A stretch of 8,230 nt of DNA, taken from positions 1 through 8,230 of the forward strand of contig JAUHVN010000113.1 in the NCBI GenBank assembly GCA_030425055.1, given 5' to 3'. Origin of the DNA: Actinomycetes bacterium (GTDB lineage: Bacteria; Actinomycetota; Actinomycetes; Actinomycetales; Microbacteriaceae). The position numbers and the translations under genes are program-made. Every line of letters starts with the position of its first letter. Position 1 is the stretch's first letter. The notes below the pieces were generated by a model, which searched no databases, had not been told where the DNA came from, and saw only the letters and a program-made list of their open reading frames with translations. Positions 1 through 5,576 of the stretch are shown here, in pieces.

Positions 1-37
1 CATTGTCGGCGGGCGATGTGACGGTCGTGTGACGAGG

Positions 38-949
38 TCAGGGCAGGGCGGGTGCGAACTCCAGAGGAACCGCGATCTCCTGCGAGGGCGCGTCGTCGGG
101 GTAGACCGCGGATGCCTCGTACGGCACGCCGTCGAGGGTGAGTGTCACGTCGTACGTGAACGGGAAGTCGCCGAGCCCGGCGGCCTGCCGGGCGGGGCCG
201 TCCGGTCCGTCGAAGAACAGCGCGCCCTCGCCGACGCATCCCTCCGCCGGAGCAGCCTCGATCGTGAGCGCCTCGCCGTTGTCCGCCGTGACGGTGATCG
301 ACGCCGTCGCCGTCTCGGGGGTCTGGGTCAGGCCGTTCACGAGCAGCTCGAGTCCGTAGCTGTCGGGAGCGCCGTCGTGGTCGACGATGAGGGTGAGGGA
401 TGCCGTCGGAGGCGGGAGCGGGAGGTCGTCGGTCGTGGCCCACACGAAGCTCGCGATCATGTCGCCGACGCCGTCGCCGCTCGCGAACACGTCGACGATC
501 CAGTCCTCGGCGGGTCCTGCGGCGGTCAGCGACCACCAGCCGTCGCCGAGCTCGACCGGCTCGTTCACGATCGTGCGCGCCGTGCAGTAGTCGTCCGAGC
601 TGCGCTGCGACACGTACAGCTGCGTGAACTCCTCGACGGGAACGAACACCAGCACCTCGCCGGGGCTGCCGACCGACGGCGGATCGGGGTCGTGCCCGTC
701 GGCGCAGCTGGACTGCCAGCACCAGGACGTCGGTGCCAGACGCAACTCGCTGTCGCCGTGGCGGACGACGAACGGAGGCGGCCCGCCGGAGGACTGCCCG
801 TGGACGAGCGTCTGCGTGGGCTCGGGTAGTCCGCCCGGCGTCTCGCCCGGAGTGCGCAGCGACGCGCATCCGGTCATGCCGACGGCGACCAGCGCCGCGG
901 TGAGGGTCGCGACGGCGGAGCGCCGCATCCCGAGCCGATCGGTGCCCAT
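38..949 (-). CDS. Putative secreted lipoprotein of unknown function
   Basis: I do not recognise the family. From the start at 949 the protein has 303 residues. It opens with a lipoprotein-type signal: basic residues (RR at 9-10), a hydrophobic Ala/Val/Leu stretch at about 11-24 and a lipobox-like MTGC with the acceptor cysteine at residue 28. A Pro/Gly/Thr-rich spacer (about 31-58) follows, as is usual for a lipoprotein held off the membrane. The rest is acidic and beta-rich in character, with further cysteines at about 77, 82, 122 and 238 that could form disulfides outside the cell. The second half (about 180-303) has alternating hydrophobic/Thr stretches (TASLTLIVD, TASITVTADNG, TYDVTLTLDG) suggesting Ig-like beta sandwiches; that is inference. 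An alternative start at residue 8 (position 928) keeps the signal. Neither start has a convincing ribosome binding site, which fits leaderless translation from 949. Only 37 bases separate its stop from the window edge and I see no gene in them. Confidence 0.8.
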   Translation of the reverse strand: MGTDRLGMRRSAVATLTAALVAVGMTGCASLRTPGETPGGLPEPTQTLVHGQSSGGPPPFVVRHGDSELRLAPTSWCWQSSCADGHDPDPPSVGSPGEVLVFVPVEEFTQLYVSQRSSDDYCTARTIVNEPVELGDGWWSLTAAGPAEDWIVDVFASGDGVGDMIASFVWATTDDLPLPPPTASLTLIVDHDGAPDSYGLELLVNGLTQTPETATASITVTADNGEALTIEAAPAEGCVGEGALFFDGPDGPARQAAGLGDFPFTYDVTLTLDGVPYEASAVYPDDAPSQEIAVPLEFAPALP

Positions 950-956
950 GCCTGCA

Positions 957-986
957 AGTGTCGCCGCACCCGCGATCGTCTCGCAA
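957..986 (-). promoter_or_regulatory. Possible leaderless promoter of the lipoprotein gene
   Basis: On the minus strand TTGCGA (986-981) and GACACT (962-957) are separated by 18 bp. The -10-like box ends 7 bases before the ATG at 949, so transcription would start at or next to the start codon. Both boxes match consensus only partly (4/6 and 3/6). The support is the spacing and the absence of a ribosome binding site. Confidence 0.25.
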
Positions 987-1020
987 CGCGGCGCGGAGGC
1001 TCTTCACAGCCGACGACCGC

Positions 1021-1026
1021 TAGGCT
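1021..1026 (+). promoter_or_regulatory. Possible -10 box for the helicase transcript
   Basis: TAGGCT fits the actinobacterial -10 pattern TAnnnT. No good -35 lies 16-18 bp upstream: the closest match, TTCACA at 1003-1008, is only 12 bp away. If used, transcription would start near 1033 and give a leader of about 170 nt containing all the hairpins described at 1076-1185. Confidence 0.25.
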
Positions 1027-1075
1027 TGCGCAGTCGGCTCTGGACACCGCGTTCGCGGAGGGTTTGTGAGTCCAA

Positions 1076-1128
1076 GGGGCCGATGGTGAGCGCCGATCGG
1101 CGCACATGACCATCACATGAATGGCCCC
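1076..1128 (+). promoter_or_regulatory. Nested stem-loop in the helicase leader
   Basis: Three helices nest in 53 nt. GGGGCC (1076-1081) pairs with GGCCCC (1123-1128). Directly inside it GATGGT (1082-1087) pairs with ACCATC (1109-1114). Inside that GCGCC (1090-1094) pairs with GGCGC (1099-1103) around a GATC loop; at the DNA level the inner part is the 14-bp palindrome GCGCCGATCGGCGC. The 5' sides of the first two helices are contiguous, while the 3' side has an 8-nt bulge (1115-1122). The hexamer ACATGA occurs twice on the 3' side (1104-1109 and 1115-1120). The pairing is read directly; a role in controlling the helicase is inference. The inner palindrome could instead be a DNA-binding site. 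Confidence 0.45.
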
Positions 1129-1148
1129 GGCCGACGATTGTCCGGGAT

Positions 1149-1185
1149 GCCCGCGGAGCGGGCGCTGTTCTCGTGCGCAGAGAAC
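1149..1185 (+). promoter_or_regulatory. Two tandem hairpins just before the helicase ribosome binding site
   Basis: GCCCGC (1149-1154) and GCGGGC (1158-1163) form a 6-bp stem with a GGA loop. GTTCTC (1167-1172) and GAGAAC (1180-1185) form a second 6-bp stem with a 7-nt loop. The second stem ends 2 nt before the Shine-Dalgarno sequence at 1188, so it could influence ribosome access. There is no U-run after either, so they do not look like intrinsic terminators. Confidence 0.4.
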
Positions 1186-1187
1186 CC

Positions 1188-1194
1188 AGAAGGA
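1188..1194 (+). promoter_or_regulatory. Ribosome binding site of the helicase
   Basis: AGAAGGA lies 7 nt before the ATG at 1202. It fixes the start at MPKSKK and argues against an in-frame ATG at 1121, which has no such site and would add 27 residues encoded by the structured leader. Confidence 0.75.
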
Positions 1195-1201
1195 CACACC
1201 C

Positions 1202-3307
1202 ATGCCCAAGAGCAAGAAGCCGGCCGGCGGCCGCGCCGCGAAGAACTTCGAGCCCCGCTACGGCTCGAAGACCAGCCATCAGGACCGCAAGCGTCGTCCG
1301 GGAGAGTCGTCGTCGGGCAAGCCCGGCAGCAAGAGCCCCGGTCACCGCGGCTACCGCAAGCCCGAAGAGGGTGCGCCGAAGCGCCGCTGGACCGCACAGG
1401 AGAAGGCGGGCCGCGACGAGGCCCGCGGCATCCGCACCCGCTCCCACCGGGACGACGACCGTCGTCCCTCGCGTTCGGAACGCGACGACCGTCCGCGCCG
1501 TTTCGACGAGCACGACGAGCGTCCCCGCTACCGTTCCGACGACCGGCGTCCGCAGCGCGGCGACCGTGACGACCGTCCGCGTCGGTACGACGACCGTGAC
1601 GCTTCGTCTCGCTCCGCTCGCTCAGCGACCTGGGAGGGGCGTTCCGACCGGCCCCGCAGGTCCCTGAGCGAGGAGCGCAGCGACGAGACGAAGGGTCGCC
1701 GATACGACCGTGACGACCGTCCGCGTCGCGACGACCGGGATGACCGTCCGCGCCGCTACGAGGACCGGAGCGACCGCCCGCGTCGCGACGACCGGGGCGA
1801 CCGCCCGAACCACCGTGACGACCGTCCGCGCCGCTACGACGACCGCAGCGACCGTCCGCGTCGCGACGACCGGGATGACCGTCCGCGTCGCGATGACCGC
1901 GACCGTCCGCGCCGCTTCGAAGACCGTGACGACCGTCCGCGTCGCGACGACCGTCCGCGTCGGTACGACGACCGGAACGACCGCCCGCGCCGGTACGACG
2001 ACCGCAGCGACCGTCCGCGCCGCGACGAGCGCGCACCCGAGCGCACGCAGGCCGACGAGGCCCGCGTCGACGTCGTGCACGAGCGTCTGCAGGCCGAGGC
2101 CGTCGACGCCGAGCAGGTCGCAGCTCTCGGCTTCGCAGACCTGGGTCTCGGCCAGAACATCGTGAAGGTGCTCGCCGAGCTGGGGGCGGAGCATCCGTTC
2201 CCCATCCAGGCGGCGACGATCGGTCCGATCCTCGAAGGACGCGATGTTCTCGGCCGCGGGCGCACCGGCTCGGGCAAGACCATCGCGTTCGGCGCGCCCG
2301 TCGTCGAGTCGGTGCTGCGCTCGCAGGCCGGCCAGCGTCGTGAATTCGGCCGCGCGCCGAAGGTCATCGTGCTCGCGCCGACGCGCGAGCTCGCGCTGCA
2401 GATCGACCGCACGATCCAGCCGATCGCGCGCAGCGTCGGCCTGTTCACCACTCAGATCTACGGCGGCGTTCCGCAGGCCCGCCAGGTGGGTGCGCTCAAG
2501 AAGGGCGTCGACATCGTGATCGGCACTCCGGGTCGCATCGAAGACCTCATCGAGCAGGGCAAGCTCGACCTCTCGGAGGTGCGCATCGCCGTGCTCGACG
2601 AGGCCGACCACATGTGCGAGCTGGGCTTCCTCGAGCCGGTGCAGCGCATCCTGCGCAAGACCGAGGACGGGTCGCAGAAGCTGCTCTTCTCGGCCACCCT
2701 CGACCGCGAGGTCGCTGCGCTCGTCGATGAGTTCCTCGTCGAGCCGGCCGTCTACGAGGTCGCCGGTGAAGACCAGGACGCCAGCACGATCGAGCACCGC
2801 GTGCTCGTGATCGACCACCGCCGCAAGGCCGAGATCCTCGAGTCGCTCGTCGACCGCGAGGGCAAGACCCTCGTGTTCGCGCGCACGCGCGCCTACGCCG
2901 AGATGCTCGCCGAGCAGTTCGACGACGCCGGCATCCCGGCCCTCGCGCTGCACGGCGACCTCAACCAGGCCAAGCGCTCGCGCAACCTCGCGAAGCTGAC
3001 CGACGGCAAGGTGCGGGTGCTGGTCGCGACCGACGTCGCGGCCCGCGGCATCCACGTCGACGACATCGACCTGGTCGTGCAGGCCGACGCGCCCGACGAG
3101 TACAAGACGTACCTGCACCGGTCGGGCCGCACCGGCCGCGCCGGCCGCGAGGGCCGCGTGGTGACGCTCGTCACCCGCCAGCGCCGCCGCCGCATGTCCG
3201 AGCTGCTCGAGCGCGCCGAGATCGAGGCTCCGTTCGACGAGGTCTCGCCCGACGACGACCTCCTCGAGGAGATCTCGGGTCGGCAGCTCGACCCGGTCGC
3301 CGGCTGA
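1202..3307 (+). CDS. DEAD-box ATP-dependent RNA helicase with Arg/Asp-rich N-terminal extension
   Basis: ATP-dependent RNA unwinding or remodelling enzyme, 701 residues, cytosolic; the family acts in ribosome assembly, mRNA decay and cold adaptation. The helicase core occupies about 305-665. Visible motifs: FADLGLG and the Q-motif region (about 311-340, PFPIQAATI), motif I GRTGSGKT (353-360), Ia PTRELALQI (393-401), GG (421-422), TPGR (442-445), motif II DEAD (466-469), motif III SAT (497-499), motif IV LVFARTRA (about 557-564), motif V TDVAARGIHV (610-619) and motif VI HRSGRTGRAG (639-648). All key residues are present, so it should be active. Residues 1-80 are Lys/Arg/Gly-rich and 95-275 are repeats of the type D-D-R-P-R-R, probably disordered and RNA-binding. 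In many bacterial relatives the basic tail is C-terminal, whereas here it is N-terminal and the core is followed by only about 35 residues. Residues 134-164 are encoded by a palindromic repeat element. The start is set by AGAAGGA at 1188-1194. Confidence 0.95.
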   Translation: MPKSKKPAGGRAAKNFEPRYGSKTSHQDRKRRPGESSSGKPGSKSPGHRGYRKPEEGAPKRRWTAQEKAGRDEARGIRTRSHRDDDRRPSRSERDDRPRRFDEHDERPRYRSDDRRPQRGDRDDRPRRYDDRDASSRSARSATWEGRSDRPRRSLSEERSDETKGRRYDRDDRPRRDDRDDRPRRYEDRSDRPRRDDRGDRPNHRDDRPRRYDDRSDRPRRDDRDDRPRRDDRDRPRRFEDRDDRPRRDDRPRRYDDRNDRPRRYDDRSDRPRRDERAPERTQADEARVDVVHERLQAEAVDAEQVAALGFADLGLGQNIVKVLAELGAEHPFPIQAATIGPILEGRDVLGRGRTGSGKTIAFGAPVVESVLRSQAGQRREFGRAPKVIVLAPTRELALQIDRTIQPIARSVGLFTTQIYGGVPQARQVGALKKGVDIVIGTPGRIEDLIEQGKLDLSEVRIAVLDEADHMCELGFLEPVQRILRKTEDGSQKLLFSATLDREVAALVDEFLVEPAVYEVAGEDQDASTIEHRVLVIDHRRKAEILESLVDREGKTLVFARTRAYAEMLAEQFDDAGIPALALHGDLNQAKRSRNLAKLTDGKVRVLVATDVAARGIHVDDIDLVVQADAPDEYKTYLHRSGRTGRAGREGRVVTLVTRQRRRRMSELLERAEIEAPFDEVSPDDDLLEEISGRQLDPVAG
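1480..2030 (+). repeat. Degenerate tandem repeat encoding DDRPRR units
   Basis: The sequence GACCGTCCGCG and close variants recur and encode about 14 copies of DRPRR, usually within DDRPRR followed by DD, YDD or FED. Units are irregularly spaced (roughly 18-27 nt), so the array looks like repeated slippage or unequal exchange in frame rather than a strict satellite. The product alternates acidic and basic residues. It is interrupted at 1602-1693 by an unrelated palindromic repeat. Confidence 0.85.
1602..1693. repeat. Palindromic repeat element inserted in frame within the helicase gene
   Basis: The left arm 1602-1631 (30 nt) and the right arm 1658-1693 (36 nt) are inverted copies. After reverse-complementing the right arm, they differ by two 3-nt insertions in the right arm and two substitutions. 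The 26-nt centre still encodes the host-type SDRPRR. The right arm contains GAGCGAGG, GCGCAGCG and GAGACGAAG, which resembles a palindromic repeat of the form GAGCGAGCGnAGCGAGACGAA that I recall, from memory, as common between genes of Microbacterium and relatives. It encodes residues 134-164, rich in Ser, Ala and Glu, unlike the flanking DDRPRR units. Confidence 0.7.
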
Positions 3308-3313
3308 TCGCGT

Positions 3314-3955
3314 TCAGAACTCCACGGATCTGGGAGGTCTACACACCTGAGGCCCCCTGTCCGCGCCGATCGGCGACGGATCCGTGGAGTTCTGCACCGC
3401 GTCCACGCGGGTGAGCGCGCGCACGCGCGCTGCGGCCGGCATCCGGGTGTGCGCCGCGAAGTCGGCGGCGAACCCGGGCGTGCGGGCGTCCCAGTGGGCG
3501 ACTCCGGCGAGCGTGTCATCGAGGTACGCGCGCGGCACGACGCCGGCGGCGCGGGCGGGATGCCGGTGCTCGGGCTTGCCGATGAAGGCGTGCACCGGCC
3601 GGTCGATCGCGTGTCCCGCGTAGGCCTCGACCCGATGCGAGACGTCGACGAGGTCGTAGCGGCGCTCGCGGTCGACCAGTGCCTCCAGCGACGGCTCGTC
3701 CACGGGGATGCAGACGCCGTTCGCCGTCGCCCCCGCCGTGGCGTCGAGGCCCCAGAAGAGCACGACCGGGGGTCGTGCGCCCTGCTCGTCGAGGTACTGC
3801 TTGTCGGCATGCGTCCCGTCGTTGCGGAACGCCACCGACAGCGCGCGGGCGGCTCCTGCCAATCGCGCGGGGACGAACCCGTCGACGGATGCTCGGGGCA
3901 GCGTGCGCAGGGCAGAGACGGGGTTCAGCAGCGATCCGTACGCGAAGACGAACAT
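3314..3955 (-). CDS. Gamma-glutamylcyclotransferase-like protein
   Basis: Small cytosolic protein of 213 residues in the GGCT/ChaC-like fold group, whose members release 5-oxoproline from gamma-glutamyl compounds. The family signature FAYGSLLNP is at residues 4-12; this glycine-rich loop binds the gamma-glutamyl part. LVDRERRYDLVDV (93-105) matches the segment that carries the catalytic glutamate, here E97. The start at 3955 is chosen because the protein then begins, as family members do, a few residues before YGSL; an open frame extends upstream to 4099 but overlaps the repressor gene. The start lies 4 nt after the repressor stop with only a weak ribosome binding site, so translation is probably coupled to the repressor. 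The last 26 or so residues (188-213) are encoded by the inverted repeat at 3315-3394 and are probably not part of the fold. The true substrate is unknown; mycothiol-using actinobacteria usually lack glutathione. Confidence 0.85.
   Translation of the reverse strand: MFVFAYGSLLNPVSALRTLPRASVDGFVPARLAGAARALSVAFRNDGTHADKQYLDEQGARPPVVLFWGLDATAGATANGVCIPVDEPSLEALVDRERRYDLVDVSHRVEAYAGHAIDRPVHAFIGKPEHRHPARAAGVVPRAYLDDTLAGVAHWDARTPGFAADFAAHTRMPAAARVRALTRVDAVQNSTDPSPIGADRGPQVCRPPRSVEF
3315..3394. repeat. Perfect 16-bp inverted repeat between convergent genes, possible bidirectional terminator
   Basis: CAGAACTCCACGGATC (3315-3330) and its exact reverse complement (3379-3394) enclose 48 nt. The enclosed part holds two smaller inverted repeats: AGGT/ACCT (3335-3338 and 3345-3348) and the 12-bp palindrome CGCCGATCGGCG (3364-3375). 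The RNA of either strand could thus fold into a long stem topped by two short hairpins. It begins 8 bases after the helicase stop and covers the 3' end of the cyclotransferase-like gene, a suitable place to end both transcripts. There is no U-run, so simple intrinsic termination is not proven. It could also be a dispersed repeat. Confidence 0.65.
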
Positions 3956-3959
3956 CGGC

Positions 3960-4616
3960 TCAGAGTGTCGCGCGATCGTCCAGTGGTCTGAGCGCGGTGT
4001 CAACGGCGCCGAGGCCGCGCAGGCGATCGCGCACCGCGGCGGCGGCGCGAGCGTACGGCTCATCGGTGTCGCGCAGCAGCGAGCGGGTGTTGGCGGCATC
4101 GAGGAGGGCCGTGATCTCGAACGCGAGCTGGGCGGGATCGCCCAGGCCCGGAACCTCGGGCTTCGCGTACCCGAGCGAGATCGCGAGATAGGCCTCCCAC
4201 GTGTCGAGTGCGTCGGTCACGGCATCGCGCACGGGGCCGGGCTTCGAGTCGAACTCGACGGAGGCCGCGGCGAAGAAGCATCCGCCCGTGAAGACGCGAC
4301 CGCGCGAGTAGTCGAGCCACGCGGCGACGAGGGCGACCACGCGCGACAGTCCGCGCGGCGTCGCGGCCCGGGCGGGTTCGATGACGGTCGACGTGAACCG
4401 GGCGCGCGCGGCGGCGACCGTCGCGACTTGCAGCGACTCCTTCGAGCCGAAGAGGGTGGCGACGCCGCTCTTGCTCTGCCCGGCGGCTTCGGCCAGGCGC
4501 CCGATGCTCAGCCCGTCGAGGCCCTCGATCGACGCGATGTCGATCGCCTCGGCGAGCACGACGCGGCGCGACTCGTCGCCTCGCGCGCGTCGTCCGTCGA
4601 TCACCCCTTGCGTCAT
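3960..4616 (-). CDS. TetR/AcrR-family transcriptional repressor
   Basis: DNA-binding regulator of 218 residues, the usual length for the family. The N-terminal helix-turn-helix lies at about 37-63: SIGRLAEAAGQSKSGVATLF followed by GSKESL, the typical TetR pattern. The C-terminal ligand-binding and dimer domain contains GGCFFAAASVEFDSKPGPVRD (in two adjoining parts, 111-120 and 121-131), a pattern I associate with a common TetR subgroup. The start at 4616 is 6 nt downstream of a TATACT -10 box, so the message is probably leaderless; upstream in-frame ATGs would run through the operator and are rejected. It sits divergent from the alpha/beta hydrolase gene and 4 nt upstream of the cyclotransferase-like gene. 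Very likely it represses itself and the hydrolase through the double palindrome at 4625-4671. The inducer is not known. Confidence 0.93.
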   Translation of the reverse strand: MTQGVIDGRRARGDESRRVVLAEAIDIASIEGLDGLSIGRLAEAAGQSKSGVATLFGSKESLQVATVAAARARFTSTVIEPARAATPRGLSRVVALVAAWLDYSRGRVFTGGCFFAAASVEFDSKPGPVRDAVTDALDTWEAYLAISLGYAKPEVPGLGDPAQLAFEITALLDAANTRSLLRDTDEPYARAAAAVRDRLRGLGAVDTALRPLDDRATL

Positions 4617-4622
4617 GCGCCA

Positions 4623-4651
4623 AGTATACGTACGATCGTTCGTACAGACAA
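4623..4651 (-). promoter_or_regulatory. Promoter of the TetR gene, leaderless
   Basis: On the minus strand TTGTCT (4651-4646), a 17-bp spacer and TATACT (4628-4623, 5/6 to TATAAT) are followed by 6 nt and the ATG at 4616. The transcription start would fall on or beside the A of the start codon. The left operator arm covers the spacer and the -10 box, so a bound repressor would block RNA polymerase: autorepression. Confidence 0.7.
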
Positions 4652-4671
4652 TACGAACGATCGTACGTATA
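4625..4671. promoter_or_regulatory. TetR operator: perfect 20-bp inverted repeat made of two palindromic sites
   Basis: The arms 4625-4644 and 4652-4671 are exact reverse complements separated by 7 nt (CAGACAA). Each arm contains an 18-bp near-palindrome, TACG(T/A)ACGATCGT(T/A)CGTA, that fails symmetry only at one base pair. This gives two dimer sites with centres 25 bp apart (about 4635.5 and 4660.5). The AT content is clearly higher than in the surroundings. Position between divergent genes and overlap with the repressor promoter make it the evident TetR target. Confidence 0.85.
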
Positions 4672-4674
4672 TCG

Positions 4675-4680
4675 AAGGAG
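4675..4680 (+). promoter_or_regulatory. Ribosome binding site of the hydrolase
   Basis: AAGGAG with a 6-nt spacer to the ATG at 4687 settles the hydrolase start. It lies 4 nt after the right operator arm. The promoter for this strand must therefore lie inside or upstream of the operator; TTGCGT (4608-4613), 17 bp, TACGAT (4631-4636) is one weak possibility. Confidence 0.8.
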
Positions 4681-4686
4681 ACGAGG

Positions 4687-5576
4687 ATGCACATCATCGA
4701 GCGGGTCGTGACGGGAACGGTCAGAGGGGTCCAGACGGTGTCCGCGAGTGCGGCGGCCTCGCTCGCGCTGCGCCTCTTCATGCGTGTGGGCGGGCGGATG
4801 CCGCTGCGCGACGAGGACGAGCCGACCATGTCCACGGCGAGACGCTGGACGATCCCGCTGCCGGGCGTCGATGGCCGCGGCGCCGAGGCGATCGCCTACG
4901 AGTGGGGGCGCGGCCCCGAGACGGTGGTGCTGGTGCACGGCTGGCAGGGACGAGCGAGCCAGTTCGCACCGATGGTGCGCGAGCTGCGCGCGGAAGGTCT
5001 TCGCGTCGTCGCCCTCGAGATGCCGGCGCACGGCGACGCACCGGGGGACGAGACCTACCTCCCCGACTTCACCGACGCGATCGCCGCTGTGCAGCAGCGG
5101 TACGGCCGGTTGCACGGGCTCGTCGGGCACTCGTTCGGCGGCATGGCGGCGCTGACGGCGCTCGCCGACGGCGTCGACGTCGAGCGGGTCATGACGGTCG
5201 CGGCGCCCGCCGAGGCGGCATCCGTCTTCGGCGCGTTCCGCGATCGGCTCGGCATCGACGCGCGCACCGCCGAGATCACGAGCGCGCGCTTCGCCGACCG
5301 TACTTCGACGGCGTGGATCCGTTCGCGTGGGCATCGCCGCTGCGGCGTCCGCTGCCGCGCACCCATCTCGTCGTCGCGCATGACCGCGGCGACCGACAGG
5401 TGCCGTTCAGCGAAGCCGAGCGGCTCGGTGCGGCGCATCCGCATGCGGCGCTGCTTGCGCTCGACGGCACCGGCCACTCCCGCATCCTGCGCAGCGACGG
5501 CGTGCTCGATGCCGCTCTGGCGCTGTTCACCGCGCCCGGTGGAGAGCGGCGCCAGACCTACGCGGCGGCCGCCTGA
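4687..5576 (+). pseudogene. Alpha/beta hydrolase, reading frame interrupted near 5301
   Basis: Serine hydrolase of the alpha/beta fold, probably an esterase or lipase-like enzyme; substrate not identifiable. The first frame (4687 to about 5301, 205 residues) carries the oxyanion region VLVHGWQG (81-88) and the nucleophile elbow GHSFGG with Ser149. The expected continuation is in the -1 frame: YFDGVDPFAW, then HDRGDRQVP with the likely catalytic Asp and GTGHSRIL with the catalytic His, ending at the stop 5574-5576. Adding one base between 5300 and 5301 (so that CGN is followed by TAC) joins both halves into 296 residues with a full triad (Ser149, Asp236, His264). Without it the first frame runs on to 5817 through unrelated sequence, lacking Asp and His. 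No slippery heptamer is visible, so a one-base deletion or a sequencing error is likelier than programmed frameshifting. Divergent from the TetR gene and probably under its control. Residues 11-32 are a hydrophobic Ala/Ser/Leu stretch. Confidence 0.85.

Noticed and set aside
1..37. Possible start codon of a further minus-strand gene (CAT at 1-3)
   Set aside because: No coding sequence is visible within the window and no ribosome site precedes it, so it cannot be supported.
1121..1201. Upstream in-frame ATG extending the helicase by 27 residues
   Set aside because: No ribosome site, the segment coincides with leader hairpins, and ATG 1202 has AGAAGGA at a good distance.
1480..2030. CRISPR array
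   Set aside because: The repeats are irregular, lie in frame in a coding region and have no unique spacers of constant length.
1622..3118. Long minus-strand frame opposite the helicase
   Set aside because: It is a by-product of high-GC codon use and of the repetitive tract; it has no recognisable motif, and the plus-strand helicase motifs are complete.
3708..5576. A 622-codon open frame on the plus strand covering the cyclotransferase-like, TetR and hydrolase genes
   Set aside because: Its first part is antisense to two well-supported genes and is low-complexity Arg/Ala/Gly. Only the last 91 codons are meaningful, as the frameshifted end of the hydrolase.
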